Assembly: GCF_019320115.1 (NCBI RefSeq)
Contig: NC_089587.1
Location: 106,875,158 to 106,939,157, forward strand
Length of the DNA stretch: 64,000 nt
Direction: 5' to 3'
Origin: Miscanthus floridulus
Lineage: Eukaryota > Streptophyta > Magnoliopsida > Poales > Poaceae
Both the position numbers and the translations under genes were made by a program. Below are positions 22,231-32,778 of the stretch, piece after piece (position 1 is the stretch's first letter; the number at the start of each line of letters is the position of its first letter). The notes below the pieces were generated by a model. It was not told where the DNA came from, did no database searches, and worked only from the letters and a program-made list of their open reading frames with translations.

Positions 22231-23503
22231 GTGAATGAATTAGCAGAACTTAAGAAACAATTAAGGGAATTGCTGGATAAGGGTTATGTCCAACCTAGTT
22301 CTTCACCTTGGGGTGCACCAGAATTGTTTATAGAGAAGAAAGATGGTACACAAAGAATGTGCATAGATTATAGATTACTTAATGAGGTCACAATTAAGAA
22401 CAAGTATCCACTGCCTAGAATTGATGACCTGTTTGACCAGTTGAAAGGAGCTTGTGTGTTTTCCAAGATTGACCTCTAATCTGGATACCATCAATTGAGA
22501 ATAAGACATACTGACATCCCCAAAACTGCTTTTGTGACCCGATATGGACCATATGAGTTCATAGTCATGTCCTTTGGTCTGACAAATGCCCCTGCTTACT
22601 TCATGTATTTGATGAACAAAGTATTCATGGAGTACCTTGACAAGTTTGTCGTAGTGTTCATTGATGATATATTAGTCTACTCTAAGAATGAGGAAGAACA
22701 TGAGGAATATTTGAGGTTAGCATTGCACAAGCTTAGAGAACATCAGCTCTATGCTAAGTTTAGCAAATGTGAGTTCTGGCTAAAAGAAGAGTCTTTCCTT
22801 GGTCATATAATCTCTAATGGATGAGTAGCAGTAGATCCTAAGAAGGTTAAAGATGTGTTGAGTTGGAAGCCACCTTAGGATGCTAGTGAGATTTAGAGTT
22901 TCCTTGGTATGGCTGGGTACTATAGGAGATTCATTGAGGGATTCTCTAAATTAGCCAGGCCCATGACTGCTCTGTTAGAGAAGAATGCCAAATTTATATG
23001 ATCTAAGCAATGTCATGATAGTTTTGAGGAGTTGAAGAAGAGACTGACTTCTACCCCAGTGCTTATCTTACCTGATCTTACCAAAAGATTCTCTATCTAT
23101 TGTGATGCCTCATGGTAAGGTCTAGGCTACGTTCTTATGCAACAGGGTAGAGTTGTTGCCTATGCATCCAGACAGCTGAGAAAACATGAGTTAAATTATC
23201 CAACTCATGATCTAGAGTTAGCAGCTATGGTACATGCTCTCAAGATTTGGAGCCATTACTTGATTGGTCATAAGTGTGAGATTTATATGGACCATAAGAG
23301 TTTGAAGTATATATTCACACAGTCAGATCTAAATTTGAGGCAGCGTAGATGGCTAGAGTTAATCAAGGATTATGATTTGGAGATACACTATCACCCGGAA
23401 AAGGCTAACATTGTAGCAGATGCCTTGAGTAGGAGTTATGTGAACATGGCCTATACAACTCAGTTACCTAAAGAGTTGTGTGAGGAGTTTGAATACCTGA
23501 ATC
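22225..23503 (+). pseudogene. Tekay1 reverse transcriptase and RNase H
   Basis: RT motifs run in order: [24 protein letters not shown], the stretch ending [17 protein letters not shown], and the catalytic [12 protein letters not shown] (about 22660-22690). RNase H follows with [23 protein letters not shown], the stretch [14 protein letters not shown], and VADALS. Stops at 22477, 22822, 22876, 22894 and several more break the frame; most can be read as single C-to-T or G-to-A changes. The region ends at 23503, where LTR sequence takes over. Confidence 0.85.
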
Positions 23504-23998
23504 TGGGAATTGATATAAACTTGATGATACTTTAATATCACTTGGGAATTGGGATTGTTCACTATAGTAGTAATTTAGGATGCTAAAACTTGATCAACTA
23601 AAATTGCAAACCACAGTCAAACTGTGTCTAGCCTTTTTAGCCTCATAGATCCCTTTGATATACTTGCTAAGCATGGTGAGCTTACACTTGCTTTACATCC
23701 AATGAAAATCCTGGATGGGTAACATATAATGGATATGAAGAGTTTCTGGAGGATGTCCAGGACTACTAGGATGACGTTCACCAGTTGGAGTCCCTATGGT
23801 AGATTGGGCTAGTTATTCCGCTGTGTATATAATAATATTTCCATTGAGCAAACTTTGTATTAACATTTTGATGAGATATGCAATGTAATAAGTACTTTAC
23901 ATTGATGCTATTACAATTTGTGATATATGTGTGTGTTTGGACATCCTGGGCGCACATATATGAGTACTTGGTTTTGCTATGCAAAATTGGGTGTGACA
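23504..23998 (+). repeat. Tekay1 3' LTR, last 495 bp only
   Basis: It aligns with the final 494 bp of the 5' LTR (18119-18612). It starts at the 8-base shared string tgggaatt that marks the deletion join, and ends gtgtgaca next to the target duplication. The first roughly 2.7 kb of this LTR are gone. Confidence 0.9.
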
Positions 23999-24003
23999 CG
24001 TGT

Positions 24004-25290
24004 GCCCAGGCGCATGGCGAGGAGCTACGACGAAGGCGGCAGAACTAGCCGCCACCTGTGTCGGTGCGCTCAGCGCACCACGATGCGCCTCGTGCGCATA
24101 ACCTGGCAAGCAGCGCCTAGGGTCATGCCCGCTAGGTCCAGCACAACATCATGGACGGGGGGAACGATCCCCCACAGTTCGCTCGGGCTAGCCCAAACAT
24201 CGCTGCCGTAGGGATGCTTCTGTGTGGCCTTCCCGAGTCGAACGACCCCCAGGAACAGGCAATCCACTAGAACCTCTAGGCCCTGGTGGAGACCACCGCC
24301 ATTCAATAGGCGGAAAGCTCCATGTCAGGCCACTGACTCACGGCCTCTCTCCCCACCAGGGGAGTAGGGACGCAACAGATGCATCGCTCCATCTGCCAGG
24401 CGTGGAGTAGGAGGGCGTAGTTGCGCCATAGCATGACCCGGCACCCGCTCCACACCGACCGCCTATGCATGAACGCCTCAGGGCAAACCAAGATGCTCGT
24501 AGCATCATCAGCAACCAGCATCTGGCCTGGCATGATGATGATGTCCATCGGACGGTGGTGAGAGCAGATGACATGGGCCCTAGCTAGACCATCGAGGGGA
24601 CCAGTGAAACGCACCTCAGGCATGGTCACCAACCAAACGACTAGAGTCCTAGCCTAGATGGCCCGGGACCATGAGCCTTTGGTCAGCGCATCTAGAGAGC
24701 ATCGTTCCCACAGCGCTTCCGACCACGGACCAACATCGCCAAATATACCGGGGAGACAAATCCTAGTATATGGCTCGAAGACTTCTAGCTCGCCTACCGA
24801 GCTGGGGGAGTGGATGATGATCACTTCATCATTCAGTACCTCCCCATCTATGTGGGGGAACATGTTCGAGCATGGCTCGAATTCCTCCCGCACGACAGCA
24901 TCCACGACTAGGCTAACCTCAAGAGGATCTTTGTTGAAAACTTCTAGGGGACATATGTCCACCCTAGAAACTCCTAGGACCTAAAGAGCTACCAGCAAGA
25001 GCCTAGTGAGTCCCTACGGGATTACATCCATAGGTTCTCAAAGCGGTGCAACTCCCTACCTGATGTCATTGACATGGACGTCATCAGCGCATTCCTCTCT
25101 AGGACAACCTGTGAGTCCCTGATCCACAAGCTTGGCTACCTGAAGCCCCATACCACCCGTGACCTACTCGACGTCGCCACAAACCACGCCTCTGGTGAAG
25201 AGGCGGTCGGAGCAGTCTTCAACAGAGGCTGGGACAAAGGCAAGGCCAAGCACGAGGACCAAGATGAGGGCCCCTCCACATAGAGGAGCA
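24004..25290 (+). pseudogene. Tat1 gag
   Basis: After a degraded start, the gag core is clear from about 24735: KYTGETNPSIWLEDF, then DDHFIIQYLPIYV, VRAWLEFLP, SLRDYIHRFSKRCNSLPDV, and DVISAFLSRTTCESLIHKLG. It lines up well with Tat2 gag (38344 onward). Four in-frame stops in the 24740-25000 stretch are all TAG. It ends in a basic tail (about 25240-25310) that would contact RNA. The Tekay1 insertion separates it from its leader. Confidence 0.8.
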
Positions 25291-26230
25291 AAAAGAACAA
25301 GAACGATCGACATCGACTGGCCAACTCTATGTTGGTCGCTATAGCTGATCGCGTGGGCAAGCAGCCCCAATAGGACCTGCTTGACCACTTCAACAAGCTT
25401 ATGGATAGCCCCTACACCAACCACGCTTACCCTATCAAGGACCTCTACAAGGACTATGAGCTCCTCAAGTGTTTCCTATGATAGGCCGGTGGGCCAAAAG
25501 AAAGAAAGGCCAAGGAGGTGGCAGCCAAGAGTGGAGGTGCGGCGGGCAAGGATGGGGATGGCTTCCCTGACCCTAAGGTATGCATCATGGTCTTTGGGGG
25601 ATCCGATGCCATCTACTCCAAGCGCCAGCACAAAGTGTAGTACCAAGAGGCATGTGTCACCGAAACGGCCATCCCCTCCTTCCTTCGCTAGTCAGAATCT
25701 CCGATCACTTTTGATTGGAGGGACCATCCGTCCCACGTCGCCAAACTAAGGCGCTACTCGCTCGTTGTTGACCCCATCATCCGCAAGAAGCACCTCACCA
25801 AGGTGCTGATGGACGGAGACATCGGCCTCAACATCCTCTACATCAACACCCTTGACGCCATGTGCATCCCCTGGTTGGATCTCCGACTAGCGAGCTCTCC
25901 CTTCCACGGTGTGATCCTGAGAGCACAGGCATACCCACTCAGGCAGATCGACCTGCCCGTCACGTTTGGCGACCGATCCAACTTCTGTTCAGAGGTACTC
26001 ACCTTCGAGGTGGTGGTCTTCCTAGGGTCTTACCACACCATCTTGGGGTGCCCATGCTACGCAAAGTTCATGGCGGTCCCCAACTACACCTACCTGAAGC
26101 TAAAGATGTCGGGACCGAATGGTGTCATCACTGTGGGTAGCACCTTCTCGCATGCCTTCATGTGCGATCGTGAGTATTACGAGCTCGCCACTACCATCAT
26201 CAACTCTTCCGAGCTCCTATGGCTCTAGGA
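25291..26230 (+). pseudogene. Tat1 protease and linker
   Basis: The aspartic protease region reads LTKVLMDGDIGLNILY, where relatives have D-G-G-S/A; a change of the catalytic loop (D-G-D-I) is expected to inactivate it. It continues with LPVTFGD, then YHTILGCPCYAKFM and VPNYTYLKLKM, a close match to Tat2 39430-39800. Frame breaks lie near 25480 and 25750. The frame closes at 26229, close to the internal deletion. Confidence 0.75.
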
Positions 26231-26480
26231 GTTGTCGACCCCAGCAGTCCCAAACTGCAACAAGCCAACCTCTTGGTCGAAGTGATCCTCTAGGTCAGAG
26301 ACCTCATGCTTCAAAGGACCCTATCGACCAAGGAGAAGCACAAACTCTCTCTGCCATGGGAAGGACCCTATACGGTGACTGAAGTGATCTGACTGGGAGC
26401 CTACTGACTGAAGGACAACAACGGATATGTTCTCATCAACACTTGGAACATCGAATAGTTACGTCGTTTCTTCCCCTAAA
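26231..26480 (+). pseudogene. Tat1 integrase tail after an internal deletion
   Basis: The part about 26310-26480 reads HKLSLPWEGPYTVTEV, then GYVLINTWNIE. It corresponds to the end of Tat2 pol at 43115-43240. RT, RNase H and the integrase catalytic core, about 3 kb in Tat2, are missing between 26230 and 26310. The join itself is blurred by later mutation. Confidence 0.75.
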
Positions 26481-27400
26481 TTTTGGTCTTACCATTTTTT
26501 CATTCAACGTTTGCTCCTACAGAGCACCCTGGCATGAACACTTTTGGCCCGAGTCGCTCGGGGGCTCCACGGAGGTGTGGTACCACCTCTCTTTTTGTTT
26601 ACTATCATATGATAAATACTTTTCTACCCAAAAAAAAGGGTAGTCCATTCCTTTAATTACCATACATAACTTTGCTTTAAATATTCCGACCGATCGCACC
26701 CCGCCTCTACCTACGGTTACGAGCAGCTAAGCCTCATGGGCCATGCCCGGGCTCTTAAGGTTGCAGCCTATGGAACAAATGGGTAGGTGCAAAAAAGAAA
26801 GAATAAAAAACAAAATTATGCTAAGGTAAAAATAAGGAATGGATGGGACAAGCTTCCCCAAACAAAGTGATTCATCACAAAACAAAATGGATGTATTCAT
26901 GAATACGAACTATTCACACAGGGGATCCCCCCACAAACTTATCCATTACACAAATTACTTGTTTCTACTTTTTACATGCTAATTATGGCTGCCTGGCAGC
27001 AACGGCTATCGGCGCAACCAACGAAAGTAGGGACTGCTCATCCTCCATGGGACAATGTTCGGTTCCGAGCTGGGCTCCATGCCATCCATAGGCACGGCGA
27101 CATCCTCCTGGTGCGTGCCTTCGGTGGCATTCGCACGGCGGGCATCCATCACCCACTACATGGAGACTTGCTCCACCATCAACTATGCGTGTGGCAGCAA
27201 GCTTTCCCCAAGCGCATGGATGGCTACTAGGCTCCAGTCGTTGGCATACCCACTGTAGATGGTGGCAAAGTCCAGCTCCAGGTGGTGCGTTGCCACTAAT
27301 ATCAGCACCCCCGATGTTCCATAGAACATCTCATCGGTGATGAGCGCCCACACTTTGTTCGGGACCTCCACCAGACGGACAGCGGGCGTGCTGGTGCTCG
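26481..27400. other. Tat1 spacer between pol end and antisense gene
   Basis: Mostly non-coding sequence. Short open pieces exist (26976-27230 plus; 27183-27520 minus), the latter possibly part of the last exon of the antisense gene. Nothing else was recognised. Confidence 0.4.
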
Positions 27401-30400
27401 GCGCTGACCCAAAGACCTCTGAGATGATGACCTAGGCGACGTTGAGAAGCTGGTCGAGCTCCCTCTTGAGAGCATGTCGCTCTTCAAGGGACTTGGCCAG
27501 TGCCTCCATGTTCCGGCCAATTGTCGCCCTGGCTGTCTCTAGGTCCTGCTCCAGCGACCCAACCTTTCCGCCCAGCTCTGGAAGAAGGATGACAAGCTTA
27601 GAAGCAGGCTAAAGGAAAAAACAAGACATCAAAAGCAGAATGGATACATACCAAGGCGAGTGTTCTTGAGGATGGAGAGTCCATCCTCCTGCAGAGTCAC
27701 CTGCTCAGGCAACCGGGTGTTCAACTCCTCAGTCCCAAGCACCCGGCCCCAGAGCACGAGCACTTCCTGGTCGACCTCCGACTGGGCCTTCTACTCCGTC
27801 TCTAGGGTCTCTAGGGTACTTTGGAGTGCCACCTCAGTCTCTACTAGAGACTTCTATAGCGCTGCCTTGGTCTCCGCCTGGTGGACCTTCACCCGCTCCA
27901 CCGCTCATGCCTCGGTCGCCTCCGCCTCCTGGACTAGGGACTCACGATGGGTGGACTCCAACTTGTGCTCGAGCTCACCAAACTGCTGCGACACCGTGGC
28001 TTCCCGCTCCATCTGGGCGTGCTGCATCCAGAGGAAACAAGACTTGCGGCTCAACATCTCCTCTAGACCGTACAAAACGAGAAGCAAACATGCTGAGGCA
28101 ACCAACAAAAGACCATGGAATCAAGGACGAACGCAGAAAACTCACCTCTGTGACCCAGGGTAGGTAAACTATGACCACCTGCTGGATGGACTTAACACGC
28201 TCTAGGGCCTCCTCAAGCTTCACCCTGGTTTGGGTGAGATCAAACTGCATGGTGAGTCCTCTCCCCCCAAGCACGTCCTAGAGCTGATCCTCCTTCTCAT
28301 CCTGATGGATGAACCGAACCTTCCTCGGGTCCTCGGGGTAGGGCCACACCAGGTCGGTCACCCCTAGCTCACTAGAAGGCCCAGCCGACGATTTGACCAC
28401 AACCAGCTCCTGCGATAGCACCGATAGCTCCACCCCGTCACATGCTTCGCTGTCGGAGGAGACCTCCACTACCTCGATTTCGTGGCCCGTCGGCAAATGT
28501 TCCACCTCTAGCCTAGCCACATCCCCCCTTGACACCTCTAGCTCCGATCAGGAGGGTGAGCCGTGCAGACCTCCATCGGGAAAGGCAGGGAGACCGCTCT
28601 CCCTCCCCTCTTCCATCGCAGCCGGTACAGGAGGGCTCACAAGGGTCACCTCCGACGTGGCCTCCATCATCACCACCAGGATCGCCACCAACACCATCGC
28701 CGCCGCTGCCGCCGTACTAGCGACCGACCCGGGGGTGCCGCCCCTAGAAGGGAAGGTTGCACCACCACCACCCTGGTCTCCCCACCGCTCGTCGTTGTGA
28801 CGCAATGCAAGGTGGGCCTCCACTCCTCCCACATAGGAGGCAAGGCAATGCTCAACCTCGACTACATCTAGCCACTGTTGAAAAAGTACAGGTCAGTCGC
28901 ACTCCAAAAAACTCAAACTATGAAAATCAAATAGTGCATACCAAGACATAAACGACAGGGCTCTAAAGCCCCGACCTACTAACAATGGGCCTGCCAGGCG
29001 AGGACCGCTCATAGGCTGCAACCCATGCCCCCTCACTTCGACCAGGGGGGAAGTCGACCTGGTCGGCACCTGCTCGACCCGCATGTCGCCGCGACCACCG
29101 GCTCGAGGCATGCCGACTAGAGCAGCTAGCGGGGCATCCCCCCATTGTGGGTCACATGCCGGCACTGGCCCCGATGATGTGCGGGTGCGAGGCCGCTCCT
29201 CCGACCGCCTGGCCTGCCCCACCATGCCCGGAGTAGGTGGGGATGAGGCCAGTGATGCCTCTAAAGGGCACGGTGACCACATCCGCTTCGCCTCTCGCTC
29301 ACCAACGATATCTGAGCTCGCGGCATGCTTCCTCAGCATGGGAACATCGCCGCGCCTCTCCACCTCCCGCTCACCACCAGCGGACGTGGCAGCAGGCTCA
29401 CGACACTCCACTAAAGTTGCGACCACCTCCTGGTCCCCCTCGTCCTTGGAGGAGATCACGTCGTAACCCATCTTTGTGGGATCCTCCAACTCGAGCTTCG
29501 ACTCGACATCACTCCTATTCTCCCTGACCTGCATGTGCCGAGCGATCTCCTACTCCTTCTGATACCACCTCTGAGCTTTCTCAGCTCTCTTCTTCTTCTT
29601 CTCAACCGCCACCTCCTTCAGGGTAGCTTGCCGAGCCACGCCCTTCGGCCCCTTCAGAAGATGTGACCGGGACTTGTAAACTCCGAGTCCCTATGAAACG
29701 GGCGACTCAAAGTCAAGATACAAGAGAGCAAATGGGGAAAAGAACATGAAGGAGAGGGGAGCATACCAGTTTGGATAGCTTTGTGGCGTGAAGAGGTCTG
29801 GGCTTTCCATCAAGGGTCTCTTTGGCCCTCAGCTGCAGCACCCAGTCGAGGCGACTCCAGACCTCGTCGTTCGGTAGCTCCTCTAGTGATTCACGGTCAG
29901 GATCCATCAGGCCATTGTACATCCACATCGGCCGCATCCTCTCTGCCAGCGGGGCGACCCAATGGAGGAAGAAGGTGTGGAACACATGCACCCCATCGAG
30001 TCCCTACCGCACCAGCTTCTAAAGCTCTGCCCCGATAATCTCTAGCTTCTTGTTCTGCTAGCTAGCGGGGCCCCACGACTAGCTCTCCTGCCTCTCCAGC
30101 CTCCTACCAGTAAAAGGCCAGAATGGCGCCTCCGCCAGGTTTCTAATGTAGAACCATTCCCCGTGCCACCCCCAATTGGAATCGTAGGGGGTGTACACGG
30201 GGTACGAGCCCAACATGCTCGGTTTCTTCTATAGCGTGAGGCCCCCCACTGGCACGATCCTGAGTGGCTTCCCCTCTAACAATGCTTGCCTAGAGAACAT
30301 CCACCGGAAGAAATCCACGTGCGGCTCCATCTCGAGGAAGGCCTCACACACGGTGATGAAGCTGGCGATATGCAGCACCCCAGTCAGATTGAGGTGCTGC

Positions 30401-30718
30401 AGCTCTAGGCCCCACTCATTGAGGAGCCCGTGCAGGAACTAGTGCATGGGGTATCCTAACCCATGCTCATGGAAGGCGATGAAGGAGACAACCTCGCCAT
30501 CCCAAGGTCACAGGAAATCCTCCCTCGTAGGAGCCCTCTAGTGCGCCACCTCCTTCGACAGCAGCACCCCCTTCTCGACGAAGGTGGCTAGCCCTGACTC
30601 CCTCACAACAGATGACCTCCAGCTCGAGATTGTGCTCTAGCTTCGTGAATGGATCTGTGAGTTTTCTCCTCTCCCTCGCTCTCCCCTTTTCTCTCCTAGG
30701 AACCACCGCAGCACTCAA
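27400..30718 (-). pseudogene. Antisense spliced gene of Tat1 ('putative gypsy type transposon' family, coiled-coil C-terminus)
   Basis: The N-terminal domain, about 30520-29780 on the minus strand, includes FHEHGLGYPMH, LHIASFITVCEAFLEMEPH, GWHGEWFYIRN, and VHVFHTFF with PLAERMRPMWMY. I recognise this as the plant family often called putative gypsy-type transposon (Transposase_28). Intron 29691-29766 is GT-AG and joins two long frames in phase (KLSKL to GLGVYKSR). A second candidate, 28875-28941, leaves the phase one base off. A third, 28061-28145, joins in phase at VTE/EMLSRK. The rest is acidic, then a coiled-coil tail (QMEREATVSQQFGELEHKLE). Stops are nearly all TAG, plus one TGA near 28545. 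Known relatives lie antisense in Tat elements and their role is unknown. This copy is broken. Confidence 0.7.
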
Positions 30719-30800
30719 ACACTCTTGGCGAGAAGGAAGAAGGAGAAGAGGCGGCAGATGAGGAATTGGCGAAGGAATGGGATGAAAGCCCTCTCCCTTC

Positions 30801-30810
30801 CCCTATTTAA
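30801..30810 (-). promoter_or_regulatory. TATA-like site upstream of the antisense gene
   Basis: On the minus strand ttaaataggg lies about 85 bp before the presumed start of the antisense frame (30718). A pyrimidine-rich leader follows. This is where a separate antisense promoter would be expected. It is inferred only from position and composition. Confidence 0.35.
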
Positions 30811-31129
30811 GAAGGTGCAGCAGTTGGGGAAAGGCAAGGGATTGGGGTGAAAAACCCTCTCCCTTCCCCCATTCAATGCGGATGGGATACGATAGGATGT
30901 GTCCTGGCCAATGGGACGCACCCTACCCGATGCGACGGCGCTTGGTCAGGCGGGACAGGGCCTAGGTATGGCCCACTGGTACCACACATTTTTCGTGAGA
31001 AACAAGGCGCAACTGTGCGTAGGTGGCTCTCCACCTTCCCAGGTGGGACTAAAAAAGGCCCAACCATAGGATCTCCACCCAGGAGAGACCAATAGGCTTC
31101 CTAAGTCGATCGGACGGCTTAGGGGAACG

Positions 31130-31930
31130 CTGAGAGACTGTTAAGGAGTAGAGGGAAGCCCCATGTGGGCCATGCCAACTCTATCATGAATGACAAGCGC
31201 AGATCCTGGTCGGACAAATCCGATAGGAGCTCCTCAAACCTCGTCACTCGAGTCATCAAGGTAACATTACCAACCCTCACTATTTATTTATACGACCATT
31301 CCTTCATCTGCTATCATTCATACACGCATTCACACATTCATTCATCCCATACATCCGAAGCATCGCATATGCAGTTAAATGCATCACAATGCTCCATGTT
31401 GCGTCACGAAGCGAAAGTTGCCTCATTCAACATGAGCAACGACTGACCGGGGTTCGAAGGCCAGCCCACAAAGGTCTCGAGGCCACCCCACGTCAAACAG
31501 AGCCAGGTGAGAAAATGTAGATGAGCCCCGAGCGGTCCTCGCACAGTCTGCTCTGAAGCAGACAGGGTCATCTCAACATTCTCGTTCGATCCTAACCTCG
31601 AGCCATGCCCACAGAATCTCCATCGAGGGGAGGCCTACGGGTCACCTGGGTCGGTCTCTGGAATGACCCAGGCATCTACTGGGACAAGGGTTAAGGAGCA
31701 GTGGAATGCCACATGAGGGCTATGCCAACCCCATCATGAACGACAGACCCAGATTTCACTCGAACGTGCCCGTTAGTGAGCTCACTGAGCGCGTCACTCA
31801 AGCCATCGAGGCAAGCAACATTAGCTCAGCCCCTCCAGTTGTGAAAACCATGGACGGGGTAATGCACAAAAACTCAAAAACGACCCCTACCAAGCCCAAC
31901 GGGGCTCGAGGGCTCAGGATGCCCAAACTC
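31130..31930 (+). repeat. Tat1 3' non-coding block shared with Tat2
   Basis: Motifs such as ggaatgccacatgagggct and tcatgaacgac, spaced through this block, recur in Tat2 at about 45300-46050 and again at about 46270-46470. This shows a common 3' region in both elements. No coding frame is supported. Confidence 0.6.
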
Positions 31931-31934
31931 CTCA

Positions 31935-32445
31935 GCATGTCCGATGCCTGGATCCACGACTTCGACTCACCTGATCCCTCATTGTGCTTAGCGCCTAGAT
32001 CCGAGACTCTGACTCGCCTGATCCCTCAACACATCCAACACCTAGATCCCTCAGCCCATCCAAATTTCCTTGGCTCATCCGATGCTTGGATCCGTGACTC
32101 CGACTCGCTCGATCCCTCATTGCGCCCAGCGCCTGGATTCGTGACTCTGACCCGACCAATCCCTCGGCATGTCCAAAATGCCTCGGCACATCCAAAATGC
32201 CTCGGCATGTCCGACGCCTAGATCCATGACTCTGACTCGTCCGATCCCTCATTGCGCCTAGTGCCTAGATCCGTGACTCCAACTCGACCAATCCCTCAGC
32301 ATGTCTGATGCCAGGATCTATGACTCTGAGTCACCTGATCCCTCGTTGCGCCCAACGCCTAGATCCGTGACTCCGACCTGTCCAATCCCTTAGCTGCCCA
32401 ATGCCTTGGTTGATGACTCTGTCTCGCCCAGTCCCTCGGAACATG
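31935..32445 (+). repeat. Minisatellite in the Tat1 3' region
   Basis: An imperfect tandem array has a subunit of about 40-45 bp (gcctggatccgtgactc, then tgatccctcattgcgccc). Subunits alternate in pairs, giving a longer repeat of about 90-125 bp. Open frames across it are by-products of the repeat. Confidence 0.7.
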
Positions 32446-32552
32446 ACCAAACTCCTAGGACCACACTCCTAGAAATGATGGGTCAGAAATAGGAAAGAGG
32501 AGGCTACTCCCACCATGGTGCACACACTCACACCTGCTGACAAAACCTGCTA

Positions 32553-32778
32553 GGCGATTCTACCCGATCGCCTAGGGGCTCGAGGGCTACACCCATGGGT
32601 GCACGCGATGAAACAAAAAATTCCCTCACTGGCAACACGAAAAACCCCCAAGATGATTCTACCTGAATCACCTAGGGGTTCAGGGGCTACACCCGCGGGT
32701 GCGCTTGTGCACACCCGCTGTCAAGACAAAAATCTCCCAAACGATTCTACCCAAATCGCCTGGGGGCTCGGGGGCTCC
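32553..32778 (+). repeat. Three tandem copies of the polypurine-tract region of Tat1
   Basis: The unit gattctaccc...cgcctgggggctcgggggct starts at 32556, 32655 and 32743 (spacing 99 and 88 bp). Only the last copy abuts the 3' LTR at 32779. There its G-rich tract (32760-32777) is the working polypurine tract. Confidence 0.7.

Larger units (their letters stand above)
15421..23998 (+). mobile_element. Tekay1: Ty3 chromovirus-like element nested in Tat1, 3'-deleted
   Basis: It is bounded by a perfect 5-bp duplication cgtgt (15416-15420 and 23999-24003). It starts tgtaacaccc and ends gtgtgaca. Contents: 3192-bp 5' LTR, initiator-Met primer site, an extra acidic frame, gag with zinc knuckle, protease, RT, RNase H, then an abrupt join to the last 495 bp of the 3' LTR. 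Integrase, chromodomain and about 2.7 kb of the 3' LTR are absent. The shared 495-bp LTR ends differ at roughly 20-25 sites by eye, much less than the Tat1 LTRs. This agrees with Tekay1 being the younger insertion. Confidence 0.9.

Noticed and set aside
31935..32445. CRISPR-like regular repeats
   Set aside because: Repeats are direct and imperfect without unique spacers of fixed length, and they lie in the 3' region of a plant retrotransposon. They are minisatellite units.
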